Assembly: GCA_015956445.1 (NCBI GenBank)
Contig: WIUZ02000001.1
Span: 1-64,000 of the forward strand
Reading direction: 5' to 3'
Length of the DNA: 64,000 nt
Source: Thelephora terrestris
Lineage: Eukaryota; Basidiomycota; Agaricomycetes; Thelephorales; Thelephoraceae
The position numbers were made by a program, and so were the translations under genes. The notes beneath the pieces were generated by a model. It saw only the letters and a program-made list of their open reading frames with translations, was not told the DNA's origin and ran no database searches. Positions 33,901 to 44,876 of this stretch are shown here, one piece after another (the first letter of the stretch is position 1; each line of letters begins with the position of its first letter).

Positions 33901-34478
33901 TAAAAAAACTGTGCATCAAGGGAGGATGAGGCAACTCACTTCGACTCGTTCCAGCTAGGATGTCACAGATCAGTACATATTGCACTTCAGCAACGCAATC
34001 CGAGGGGGACAAACCGGACCGTTTGACCGCTCTTTGTGCGAATCGCTCTTTCCTGTCGCGCCCGGGTTCTGACTTCAACTCCGACTCCAAGGCCACCCTG
34101 CACATCATTTTTATGGTGGACCTGACATCTGGGCACTTCCCTTTGACAAGTAACAGGTGGCTAACCCCCACGGAGCGTGGTGTCCTTTGTACTCCTGACA
34201 CAGGGAGACGCTGTCATGGAGTCTATGGGAAACTCATCGACATCGTCCATTGAGTCGCCCCGTGGCGGCGCCATAACGATCTGACACCAAGACTCCACTA
34301 TAGGGCTGATGATCGACTTTCTTTTCCGTGTTTAATGTCATATTGTGCGGGGCAAAGGGTTGTGCTTGACTTGCCCGGACTTCAACTCATTGACCTCTTG
34401 TCAAGCCGTGAGAAGCAGGTAACGCCTACATAGAAACCCATAGCCCTTTCGGTCAATCTCTCATCGGGACACGCACCA
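30905..34478. other. Gene-poor region
   Basis: About 3.6 kb with no gene I can support. Open frames such as 31588-32007 (plus; ends VWDGPLHKSLAVRITRAIYS) and 32785-33180 (minus) have no recognisable motif and overlap others in competing frames. A possible TATA-like TATATATA occurs at 33391-33398. I see no tRNA or repeat. Confidence 0.4.
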
Positions 34479-35554
34479 ATGCCACCGGTACCGATCCCCC
34501 CTAGCGCGCTCGAGTTGACGTCGGTGGCGCAGGTTACTACCTATTTACATAAGGCGATCATGGCCTCCGGCAACTTGACGGACCGGCCACTCGCCTCGCC
34601 GTTTGTGCGCATTCTGGAAGTCGGATGCGGCGCGTGTTTGTATCTTGCAAGGCCTACCAATTCCTAATCAAGGCTTGGCGCTAGATGCTGGGCGAGGGCC
34701 ACCTGATAGATATCCCGAGACTTTCCGTTATGATAGAAACTTGCCTGAGAGGCGTTCTGCTTCCCCGCGGTCGTCGCTGGGGTTGAGTCCGACGGAGGCA
34801 CTTCTCAGTCCACTTTGGAAGACACATATCTCGCCTTGATGGCTTGGGATGACCCGCGATTGTTGTACAGGGCGACCCCCGACACTTCTGTGCTCAATAT
34901 GCTGTCGGAAATCGTCCGAAAGGTTTTGAAGTACGAAGGGTTTCTGGGCTTACCCGCGAGCCAAACGATTGCCGTCCCATCCGGATAGTTTATTCTCGCC
35001 TTCCTCCCATGTCCTCGACCGAGACGAAGTGGTCGAGGGTCCGAGACTTACATTCAACTATGACCCTAGAAGTACAAACTCGCTGGTCTATGGGGCGCTG
35101 AGCCTGCTTGGAAAAAATGTGAATCCAAAACTCTCCACGTGGCTGGAGGCGTGGGCGGGTACAAGTCGGATACCAGCACAAACTAGAACGACCAGGATGT
35201 CGATGGTCGTCGCAAAGGCCCGAGAGGACACGACTGACGCATGTCAATACAAATTACACAAATAGGCTGGACCTGTTTCCGTTCAAAATAACATTCAACC
35301 CCTTTCGTGAAGCACTCCCCGAGTTACATAAGTCTAGTTGCAAATGCGATAACGCGAATGAAGGTACGTAGATGGGGTGGGATATGAATAGCCCTCAATC
35401 ATGGTACACGGAATTGGGGTCTGGACGTACGTACTCATTATTCTATCACCACGTGCGGATAAGGGTGGTCCTGCCCCAGCGTGTTGTAGAGATAGAGGCC
35501 GAGTTTAACGGTTTCAGGATACCTCGCATCACATCATTTGAATATTTTCTGTAA
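34479..35554 (+). CDS. Fragmentary, unrecognised coding-like segments
   Basis: Several plus-strand pieces have protein-like composition. They are 34479-34667 (MPPVPIPPSALELTSVAQVT, then FVRILEVGCG), 34838-34987 (MAWDDPRLLYRATPDTSVLN, then GFLGLPASQT), 35030-35265 (RLTFNYDPRSTNSLVYGALS) and 35372-35554 (WYTELGSGRTYSLFYHHVRI). The ILEVGCG piece is reminiscent of a methyltransferase SAM-binding loop but no other part supports that. They may be exons of one gene with introns I could not place, or remnants of a decayed one. No domain assignment is made. Confidence 0.25.
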
Positions 35555-35982
35555 GTATATTCTTTGCTTCATTGCAAACGCATTGCAATCTCCCAGCCAG
35601 ACGTTCAGGAAGGCATACTTCATACAACTCAGTATATCACTATGGTTGAATGTGACGGCTTACAATAGATCGTTCAAAGTAATCTGGGAGCTCTTATCAA
35701 GAACAGGTTTCTAATGGTTGGTCCAACGTTCCTCGCGAAAACAAAATTTCATGGACTCGGCGCATGGCATGGCCTAGATTTGCGAACATGAGCGACCGTG
35801 AGAATTTGGTATGCTTACACGTGACTACACTATGAGGTCATTCTGGAAATTTCGGGGCGTGTGTGGGGTGTTCTAGATACCTTCCAGCTTCCAGGTGCTA
35901 CCTCGGAAGGGGTAGGATATATAACGCAGGCAGCGGGGATGGATGGGGTCAGTTACTCTTTCCTCCCGTGACCCTCCCAGAG

Positions 35983-37594
35983 ATGTGGTTCAACCAACCA
36001 ACCTACAACAGTTATACGCCCTACAACTACGGTTACTCGAGCTTCGAGGACCCCTACTCCAGGGCGGTTGCCCGAGAACGCGCTGCACGAGAACGTGAGG
36101 CAGCCGCTCGTCACGCCGACTTCCTCCGTTGGCAGCAGATGCAAGATGCGGCTCGGTCTCCATACAACTCTTATCTCAGCGACGACGACGACGGTTCTTA
36201 CATCCCTTACAACCCTCGTGGTTACGGCTACACCCCCCACACCCACGAAGATCTAAAAGGAAGACAAGTCCTTGAACGACAACCTCGACCTGAGTCGGCT
36301 CGTCAGGCCAAGCTCAACAGAAGGCGCGAGGCTCCAGAAGAGGTAAGCTTTGTTTCATCCCTTTGTACTTACGACTTTAGATCAACATGACTGATCGCTC
36401 GCCACCTTTCTCTTTCAGCCTGCATCCGCTTCCACTCCCCACCTTTCCATCCCTATATCTTCCCCGGGGGGTCCCTCCTCCCCTACAGAACCCACTCGAC
36501 TACCCAAACGTCCCTCTCCACCACCCTCACCAAAACCGGCGACACCGGAAGCAACCCCAGAGCAAATCCGTGCCGCGCGGATGATCCAGGAATTCTATCG
36601 AAACAGGATGGCGCGTCGACAAGCTCTTGCCCCCATTGCTGAGATTTCAACCCAATTCGAGAAACTCAAGTCGGCTTTCTCTCCCCCACGCCAGCTCGAT
36701 TATCGCGGTGACACTCCCGAGGATACTATCTCCATCCCAGTCTCTTCCGAATCATTTGTACACGCGTCATCGATACCAACACCCTTTGCAGACGCCGATT
36801 ATGCATCCGAGACTTCGAAATCGAATCCACCTTTGGCGTACACATCGAACAATAAGGTGTTGCACGAGTACGTCGAAAACCTCAACCGGTTGGTCGATAC
36901 TCTCGATACGGTCGAGTGCGGAGGTCATGCGACGGTTAGGGAGCAGCGGAAGCAATTGATCAGAAGTGTGGAAGCGGAAGCACAGCGGATTGATCGTTGG
37001 ATAGCAGAGGTGTGGAATCTAGCACAGGCCCAACCCGAATCGCAGCCCAGTAGTCAACCGCCCCCACAACCCACGATGGTCGACGCCTTCTATCAAGACA
37101 GGAGGACACGCCAACAGGCCCTTGCTTCTATTGCTGAGATTTCAACCAAATTCGAGCAATTCAAGTCGGCTTTCTCTCCCCCACCTCAGCTCGACTATAG
37201 CGGTACTACCCCCATCTCCATCCCTGTCTCTCCTGAATCGTTTGTACACGCGTCTTCAATACCACCATCCTTTGGGGACGAGGATACAGAAACCTCGAAA
37301 TCCAATCCACCGTTGGCGTACACATCCAACAATAGGGCGGTGCTCGGATACGTCGAGAACCTCGGCAGGTTGCTCGTTGAGCTGGACAGGGTCGAGTGTG
37401 GAGGCCATGCGATGGTCAGAGAGCAGCGGAAGCAACTGATTAGAAGTGTGGAAGCGGAGGCACAGCGGATGGATCGTTGGATAGCAGAGGTGTGGAATCT
37501 GGCTCAGCCTCATGCACAGGTCCAACCCGAATCTCAGGGGAGTCGTCAAACGCGACCACGGCCCACGGTAGAGGAGGTCTTTGAAGAGAGTTGA
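35983..37594 (+). CDS. BAG-domain co-chaperone-like protein with duplicated IQ/BAG module
   Basis: Two exons, 35983-36342 and 36419-37594, give 511 aa. The N-terminus is Tyr/Asn/Pro-rich (NQPTYNSYTPYNYGYSSF) with an Arg/Glu/Ala helix (RAVARERAAREREAAARH). After a Pro-rich linker comes an IQ-like helix, AARMIQEFYRNRMARRQAL (about 172-190), and a BAG domain at about 264-323 with LNRLVDTLDTVECGG and VREQRKQLIRSVEAEAQRID. The whole unit then repeats: YQDRRTRQQAL at about 345-355 and a second BAG domain at about 424-485, nearly identical in its core. BAG domains bind the Hsp70 ATPase domain and promote nucleotide exchange. IQ plus BAG combinations are known in plants and fungi. The intron of 76 nt also contains an earlier AG at 36380 that would break the frame. 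Confidence 0.85.
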
Positions 37595-38061
37595 TCATTA
37601 CGCAGTTAACGTTATAGGCTTGGCATATGTACATACCCATACTCTTAAGTCTTGTCCCTCCCTTCGGTGTTATGTTAAACCCCATTCACGTACTTCATGT
37701 CCTGGGCGCCTGTATCATTAGCAATCTCATCTCGTCAACTAAGCTAAGCTTCCACGTCACGGGCTGCACGAGAGATTTGAGTCTCGGAGACATGTGAGCA
37801 ATGCACTGTGTGAAGACCTCGGAGGAGACGAGTGGGGCACATTCATCGGCCTATCTTTACTCCGCATACGATACTTTATAAACCAAGGAGGTGCAATCGA
37901 GCTCCTTCTGAGCTCCCCACGCCAGCTATCTGCGGTTGGGAACGATGAACCAAGCACACGCGGAGAGGGTCAGGTCACCACCCCAAGGTGATGTAATGTA
38001 CTCATGCGGTTCCCGTCTTTGAACTGAACCGTTCGGTGCGAACTCTGAAGGGACGCCAGAT
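37595..38061. other. Intergenic, nothing recognised
   Basis: A 467-bp spacer between the BAG gene and the first F-box gene. I see no gene, RNA or repeat. Confidence 0.5.
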
Positions 38062-39343
38062 ATGCGTATTAGCCCTGGAACGTCTTTCAGCCCGGCTTGC
38101 ATCCGTTCGTTCCCAGAAAAATTCCCCCCAGAGTTGGCTGATGCTGTGATTGATCAACTGCATGGCGACATCATCTCTTTGAGGGCTTGCGCTCTTACCT
38201 CCTCTTCCTGGCTCTCTACGAGCCGATATCACTTGTTCAGTGACGTCTACTTCGAGGACGAGGTGACCATCCTTCGCTGGATTCGGGCGTTTCGCACACC
38301 CTCAGACATCCCGGCATATGTTGAGAACCTCTACATCAGTTGTGTCTCATTGCTGGATGACACCCCGAACGCTGTATTGGACTTTTCCACGTTCACTCGG
38401 TTAAAGGGTCTCTTCATCGGCAACGACAAGGTCAGTTCTGCGTGGCACCGGCGCCCCCATTGGAACTGCTTCCAGAAGATTGCTCTTCTCCCATCAACAA
38501 GTCTGCGCACATTCAGTTTATCCTCCCCGACGATTCCCATCCCCGACGTGTTTTCGGTCATTTTTCGTTTCCCCCGTTTGGACAACCTTCATCTCCGGTG
38601 TTTTCACGCACTTTCCTCTGGTGGTTCGGAGTATACCAAAACCGAAGATCTCCCTCCATTTCGAGGGACGCTCACGCTCGTGTCTCACCTCAATTTCAAG
38701 CATTTGGTCATGAACCTATTGGAATTCCCAAGTGGAATACACTTCTCCTGCGTGATTTTGACGGTCTTGCGGGATGACGATTTGCCTAGCCTCCGTGCGT
38801 TGGTGGACATGTGTTCACACACTATCACCTCTTTGCGTGTTACCATCGACCTTGGTGAGTGGCACCTGCCCTGATGCATCTCTGAGAAGTCTGAAGTAAT
38901 CCTTTTTTCTCCCCGTCTGGCGTTCCCTAGCTATACCTGATGACGAATCTTCATATCTATTCGACCTTTCCAATCTCAACAAGCTTTCGGAACTTAGTGT
39001 CACCCTCCACGCGATGCGATTTCCTGTTAAACCGTTTGCCAAGATGCTTTCGAGCACTGCAAACGGGCGATCTCAGTTGCGTAGTCTCACATTGTCGCTG
39101 TTCACGTGGAGGTCCTGGAGTTTCAGTGTTCAGGATGTGGATCAGTGGAATGCGTTGGACGTAAAGCTCGCGGAACTCTCTCAGGTAACTAGAGAGAGGT
39201 CCGGGGTGGACCTGGCGATTCGAGTTATTGTTAACCTACTGGAGCATGGACCCCACGATATTCGTGATATATTGCCTCGGTTGGGAAACAGAGGTTTGGT
39301 GCGGTTGGTGCGTAACGGAGATTCTACTTCGGGTCTATCTTAA
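38062..39343 (+). CDS. F-box-like/LRR protein A
   Basis: Two exons, 38062-38854 and 38931-39343, with a 76-nt GT-AG intron in phase 1, give 401 aa. The N-terminal FPPELADAVIDQLHGDIISL followed by RACALTSSSWLSTSRYHLFS is the typical basidiomycete F-box-like start. The rest is Leu-rich with irregular repeats (RLDNLHLRCFHAL, LTLVSHLNFKHLVMNLLEF), consistent with a degenerate LRR fold. Such proteins are substrate adaptors of SCF ubiquitin ligases. The family is hugely expanded in mushrooms and the substrates are unknown. It is one of four F-box genes in 38-54 kb, and not close in sequence to the B/D pair. Confidence 0.75.
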
Positions 39344-40631
39344 CCGTGAGTTAGATCTCGAGCTCTCACTGGGTGATTCTGGCGGCTAACTAGCAACCCA
39401 TTTACATGTTAGAACCTTGTGGGGAATGTTCGCAGGTCGGGTGCCTGGAAATCGCGGACGCTATAAGTCGGTGTTTTGTGTGGCGTATCTCCTGGACCAC
39501 CCCAGCTTATTGTCGGCGTCGAGTGTCCTGCTTATGGCGGGTTCGAAAGAATGTATCTACAGGTCTCTGGACATCCAAATCAGTGAAGAAAGCTCCTGAG
39601 AAACCGATTTCGCAAGGTCAAATCTTGCCCACACAAAGTACCGGGAACCTATGACGACTGAATTTTCGTAACGACTTGGTGGTGCTGGCACGGCCGCTCT
39701 TGAACTCCCTGCTATCCAGTATAGAGTTCTGGACGGTCTGCCGTTGACGCAAACGCAGGGGGCCAATTTTATCACGCTACTGTACCCACCTCGCAATTAA
39801 TCATGCGACCAAATCTTAAGAACAGACGAATTGTTTGCTTGTCGGTACCATGCTCCCGAGTCGTTCGCTACTCACGCAACAACAGCAGTATTCATTCAAT
39901 CCCCCCCCAATCACCACACCGAGTGACTAATGAAACCTTGGGATTAGTTCTCCAGCGCACAAAACGGCCCGCAAACAATAGCTATGGCAGTGAAGGTTGG
40001 TTAGTTGGGATTCGTGTTCAACGTTCAACGTTCGCACCATTGACAGATCTAGGCAGGTGTCTCGACCGTGGGAAATCTCGCCCACACTGTTCCGCGACGG
40101 GCGGCGTGACCTTCCCTTATTGTTCTCCCGTCTGTCGGACCCACCCACTCCACGATATTCTCGGCTCAAGCCTCAAATATAGGGTACAAACCCGGAGGGT
40201 GGAGGGGTAATACGGACCAGATTCAGATGGCCACGCCTCGTTTCGTGGGCGTTCGCATATACCTCTACAGGGCGCAGTCGGCTTTCCAAAGTCTACGTGG
40301 TGACTTTTGAGCCGGAACTCGTCTTATTGTCAGTAGTTCGGTGGGTGAGAGTACTCATGCTGCAGTCGGTGTTTAGCAGGCCTCCTAATCGCGTTCTCGA
40401 GCCGAACAATAAGCAAACCGCTTCCGTCCGGCCTCCCTTACTTTTGTCATGGCCACACGTGCTCTGATACTGGCTGTTCTTGGATCGTTCACTGGCCCAC
40501 GCTGAATGCGAGCATGAGCCACCCCGCAGTATATAAGCTGACCATACTGGCAGTCGAACTCTCCAGGAACTTCACATCCATTGCATCCCACGTCCTCTAC
40601 ACTACCTCCTCAACCCTCTCCAAACTCGCAA
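39344..40631. other. Intergenic; promoter of pheromone gene at right end
   Basis: Nearly 1.3 kb without a supported gene. An open frame at 39417-39599 (YKSVFCVAYLLDHPSLLSAS) has no start context or domain. The last 150 bp is conserved with the region upstream of the second pheromone gene. Confidence 0.45.
40530..40537 (+). promoter_or_regulatory. TATA box of pheromone gene 1
   Basis: TATATAAG lies 95 bp before the pheromone ATG. The sequence from here to the ATG aligns with the matching region before the second pheromone gene (shared ACTCYCCARGAACYTCACAYCC and CCTCCTCAAC), which supports a conserved promoter and leader. Confidence 0.55.
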
Positions 40632-40754
40632 ATGGACGCCTTCTCTACCCTCATCAGTGTCTTCTCCACCGACTCCACCTTTGGACGTGAGGATACCCCA
40701 GTTGATCTCGAGACTAGTGGCGGCAGCGGCTCAAATCAATGCATCGTCGCCTGA
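40632..40754 (+). CDS. Lipopeptide mating-type-like pheromone precursor 1
   Basis: An intronless 40-aa precursor: MDAFSTLISVFSTDSTFGRE, then DTPVDLETSGGSGSNQ and a C-terminal CaaX box CIVA followed by a stop. Basidiomycete pheromones are made as such short precursors. The CaaX cysteine is farnesylated and methylated and the N-terminal part is removed, giving a secreted peptide sensed by a STE3-type receptor. The N-terminal MDAFST, acidic middle and small size fit this family. Copy 2 carries Glu-Arg at the likely processing position where this copy has Gly-Arg. It sits 490 bp upstream of F-box gene B on the same strand. No receptor gene is seen nearby, so it may be a non-mating-type member or lie at the edge of a B locus. 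Confidence 0.85.
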   Translation: MDAFSTLISVFSTDSTFGREDTPVDLETSGGSGSNQCIVA

Positions 40755-41244
40755 ACTGTTTCTCTTTTACCGATTTGTGATGGTGAGACCATTCCACTTT
40801 TCCCCCTTCAATACACTCAGGCGACGTTTGTAGGACGCGCATCCACTGTTACAACTACCATAACCACCACTCGGCGTGCATAATTCCGCCTTTGTACACC
40901 ATTTTGTACACCATTCCCCACCATCGTCGCATCTTTGTACTTCTGGGATTCTCAACTTCGATTTCACGTTTGTTCGCATGTTTGATCCACCAATGAGAAC
41001 AATTTTTTCGCCCTAAGATACCACTCCAATGCGCAGCGCCTGTTATTGTCCCTGAGGAGTAACCGCAAAACCACGTTGAGCCACGCGAATTGCCGGTGCC
41101 ATGGGTATGAATAAATATAAAATTGTGGAATCCGTATCCGAGTCGAATCACGCAACTTTACCCTTCACCACTTCGTATGTGTCGGGGTTCGTCCTCCCGT
41201 GTCCTTCAAACATATCACCTATCTTTAAGCTTATACAGGTCGTG

Positions 41245-42627
41245 ATGTCTACCGTTGAACCGCCTGATCATTCCCACGACCGGCACTGCATCTTCCCACA
41301 AGAACTGTTTGATAGGTTGATTGACCTGGTCGAAGTCGACAGCTTACAACATCCTACCCTCTTGAACTTTTCTCTCGTCTCCAAAGCATGGGCGCACCAC
41401 GCTCGCAAACGAATATTTCGACAAGTCAGCTTTGCATCCCCAGCCCAGTTCAAATTGTGGTGCAAGAACACTGCTCCCGGTCCAGGTAGCCCCTCATCAT
41501 TGGTCCAGATCCTGGTTTTCTTCCAACTCCGAGAACACATATGGATCACCCCGAGCAACTTATTGGAGGGAGAAGAGCACCTCATGTCCTTTACCAACCT
41601 CAAAGGCTTGGTTGTGTTCAACCTCTTCACGCTCGAATTCAGAGATCTTGCGTTACTCTCCCAGTGCTTCCGCGTCATAGGGCGGGACCTCAATTTCGTT
41701 CGACTGCACCATGTCAAAGGCACCCCACGGACCTTAACGTCGCTTCTCCAACAATTCCCGAAGGCCCGAACTGTTGCCATCGAATACTACATCGAAGCCG
41801 AGGACGTGAGATCAGAAGAGCCCACCGACGAAACGATTGGCCCCGGCCAGTTCCAAGGGTGCCTCCGTCTTTTGTCGACCGACATCGATGGATTGGCGGT
41901 GATTGATAGCATTGCGCGGTTACCATTGAAGTACGAAGAAGTCAATCTGACTGCATCCCTCCATTTTGTCGAGTCATACAACCGGTTGTTTTTGGCTTGC
42001 GCCACAACACTCGAGAGGCTACGTATCATCGATACCAGGAATTCTCGCTGCCATTGGGCAAATCCCATAGGTATCCAAATTTTCTTTACCCACACAGGCG
42101 GGCACTCACGAAATCGTAGATTCCTACCCCTTGGGAATAACAGCCGTCAGTTGCACTGAATTGAAGGTGGTGCGTCTAGGAACGTCTAGGAATCCTGGGC
42201 CCATGTTGGAGAGGTTTCTTAAATCGATCAGCCCATTCAACCTGCGCGAATTGGTTTTCGAGCTGATATGGGACAAGTATGTGAACGACGACATCGCGAG
42301 CGTAATAGAGATCCCCGCTTGGGAGCCTATCGACGGTGCGCTGTGCGGCCTGGCAAGCTGTATCCGAGAAAAACACCCCGAGAAGAGGTTAAACGTGGTT
42401 TTGAGTGTGGTGGCTCCTCGGTCTACCGACCTAGGGAAGGTCAAGTTGGGGTCGTTATTTGGCAAGTTTAGAGAGGAAGGAAGTATCGGATTGCAACATT
42501 TCACTGATTACTTACCACCTGTAAGTCTTATCACCAGTTTTTACAGGGCCGGAGCTCACCAAGCGTTCTGCACCAGGGATTGTACTCCTCGGATATGCCG
42601 CTGTTGGCGGTGGGGGAACTCAAGTGA
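41245..42627 (+). CDS. F-box-like protein B (paired with pheromone 1)
   Basis: Three exons, 41245-42070, 42144-42520 and 42577-42627, give 417 aa in a continuous frame. The start MSTVEPPDHSH precedes the F-box, FPQELFDRLIDLVEVDSLQH and LLNFSLVSKAWAHHARKRIF. The remainder is Leu-rich with blocks shared with gene D, for example LLSQCFRVIG, TSLLQQFPKARTVAIEYYIE, TTLERLRIIDTR and SRNPGPMLERFLKSI. Annotation from an upstream ATG at 41101 would add a non-conserved 48-residue leader. The short last exon (GLYSSDMPLLAVGELK) is less certain. It probably serves as an SCF ubiquitin-ligase adaptor with unknown substrate. Confidence 0.78.
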
Positions 42628-42857
42628 TACCGTGGAACCAGAACTTTGTGTCCCGTTTCTTGATCAGAAAATTATGTATCATATGCTGTGACCATTTTAT
42701 GCCCATGTGTTTCTTCAGCCGTTAATCGAGTCGAGGTGTCCCGAGCCTCGTGTATATCCCAGATCCTTGTACCCGAGCGCCAGATGGAAGAACTGATCCG
42801 TTTCCAAGATGCCGCCGGCGAGTTCCGGTAAATACCCCTCTGTCGTGTTGTCAATCG

Positions 42858-44254
42858 ATGGAAGCAAACCACGCTATGGCCCCTTTGCGAGAGATACCTA
42901 CGCGAGCGACGCAAATACTTGCTAAACCCGGCTTCATCGCTGGTGCCGATGCTCTAGAACTTCGTAACTTACTGGGTACGGCAATCTCATCATCCTCTCT
43001 CAGTCACCGCGGTGACAGACCTTTGCTACAGCTGATCTTACTTGGATTTTACTGCAAACTCCCGACAAGCTTGGAGGAATGTGTCTCTCTGGGGACCTTG
43101 TGGGCGCTTTGGAGGTGAGATTGAACACTTCCGGTCGTACATTTGTTGTACAAACTAACAGATTGCAGATGCTGACCGCCCGCAGCGGTCGACCCGACCC
43201 TACGTGGAGACCGCAACCATTGGGTCATACGTATGTGGATCTACTGGTCATTGGGTACACAGGGCGCGGAGAGCTCCTAGATGAGCAAAAAGAAAATTAC
43301 GTCAAACTGCTCAACATCCTACTCTCCACCGGCGTTCCTATCGATAGTACGGATTTTTCCGGAAAAACGGCTCTCCACCATGCCGCGAAAGCTTCTAAGA
43401 CCGTCGATCTCATCAAGGTCCTCCTGAAGTATAAGTTCAATGTGGATTCCCAGGATCGATTCGGAGCCTCGCCTTTGTTGATCGCGGTACAGGAGGATGC
43501 CATCGATGTGATTCCGGTGCTTCTCGATGCGGGCGCTAGTCTAGACGTGACGGACGCCGAAGGTAGTTCACCAAGATCCGCCTACCTCACGCGGCCTGCT
43601 AAAGTATCCAACGTGGTGAAGAACTGGTTAGTGAGACACAAGGGGAAGGGAGCGGCCTTGGAGAGGGACAGGTGCAGCAAGTGTGGAACCAGCAGCGCTT
43701 CCATGAAACGTTGTTCAAGGTGTAGATCGCAATTATACTGCTCGCCTGGGTGTCAAAGTGAGCTTCTCTGGGCTAAAGCCATTGTTTTTCACTCACCGCT
43801 ATTTCGCTTGGCCGAAGCTGCGGACTGGAAAGAACACAAGGCGAACTGTCAGCCATTCGACAAAGAGGAGAATCTCCTCGTCGTGAAGCCGACATACACG
43901 TTCGGCGATTTAGAATTCGTCTCCACCGTTTCTACCGTTCCATCCTCCTTTGGACTTACGAGAGGGCCGAACCCCAGCGGGAAGCTCGAAGCGAACGTGC
44001 GAGATGGTAGAAACATGGTGATCAAAATCCAGCTTCCCCTCGGGAACACCGGTGGTATGCTCGTCTACAACAGGAAGCGAAATTTCGAATGCATATTGGA
44101 CTACGACGAGAACCCCGCTGCTTACACGAGATTAGTCGAGAGAATCAAGGCGAAGGGTATCCTCGGACTGAAGGCATATTTTCCGGCGGAGTTGAGGTCG
44201 AAGGACGAGTTGGCGATAAACGTTGCAGAATGTCTTCCGGAATCTAGGTTTTGA
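42858..44254 (+). CDS. Ankyrin-repeat protein with MYND zinc finger
   Basis: Three exons, 42858-43114, 43186-43757 and 43818-44254, give 421 aa. The first exon carries ALELRNLLGTAISSSSLSHR, a common start region in this mushroom family. Ankyrin repeats follow (DSTDFSGKTALHHAAKASKT, then DSQDRFGASPLLIAVQEDAI). The MYND finger reads CSKCGTSSASMKRCSRCRSQ, LYCSPGCQ and, across the second intron, TADWKEHKANC. That intron is 60 nt and in frame, so retention would still give an open product, but splicing restores the proper MYND spacing. MYND fingers mediate protein-protein contacts. Some 5' sequence (MEELIRFQDAAGEF at 42784) hints at an additional first exon. Confidence 0.78.
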
Positions 44255-44599
44255 GCGTTTGGTCACTCGGAGATGCTGATTTCCGCGCTCGGACTCGCTT
44301 AAGTTGTTCTATCTGTATTTTTAAGAACTGAAGGCATTCCATGTTTCGGTTCAATCTTTACACTCTCGTTTCTGTCTGCCTGTTACGTGTGCCTTCAACG
44401 TTGTGATAGTGGGGAGTTGCCCTCGGTAGCCAACAAGTTCGAAGACCGTCGAACGAAGGCTGGTGATATCTCCAAAAATTCTGATACGCGAGGCCAGAAT
44501 CTCGCAAGGTCCTTCCAGATGTGCCTGACCTCTGAGACTAAACGGCATCGTATTGTCGCCAGACTTGTCCCTGGCCCCTTCCCGTTGGTTCCTGTGAGC

Positions 44600-44876
44600 T
44601 CATACGCACATGATAAGAATGTGGACGACAAGATCTCGGTCCTCCGGGAGGATCAGATGGCCCCTGGTTTATGGTGACGAGAAACGTGCCTTCGAATGCT
44701 TCATGAAACGAGGGAAGACCAACAGTATACGACCGTATTGAATGAATGACCAGCGCTGTGGTTCAAGATATCTGGGAGAATTTCGCCACAGGACTAAATT
44801 TCGAGGGAGCGCTCGTGATCAGGGTCATGGTACCATCGTGCAAACCAAATTCAGACACCATCGTTTTCTATGGCAT
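44600..44876 (+). pseudogene. Remnant of the ankyrin-MYND gene's C-terminal exon
   Basis: Downstream of the intact gene, LVYGDEKRAFECFMKRGKTN (about 44668-44727) resembles MLVYNRKRNFECILDYDENP of the intact protein. A nearby piece, NFEGALVIRVMVP, resembles the NMVIKIQLP strand. The pieces lie in different frames and out of order, and no MYND or ankyrin part is present, so this looks like a decayed partial tandem copy. Confidence 0.45.

Larger units (their letters stand above)
40480..42627 (+). repeat. Segmental inverted duplication, copy 1 (pheromone + F-box)
   Basis: Pheromone promoter, pheromone gene and F-box gene occur in the same order and spacing as in 54990-52818 on the opposite strand. 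The first exons of the two F-box genes have the same length (826 nt) and the same intron phase. Confidence 0.75.

Noticed and set aside
34603-34667. ILEVGCG resembling a methyltransferase SAM-binding loop
   Set aside because: Only one short motif fits, the frame stops shortly after and no other methyltransferase block follows.
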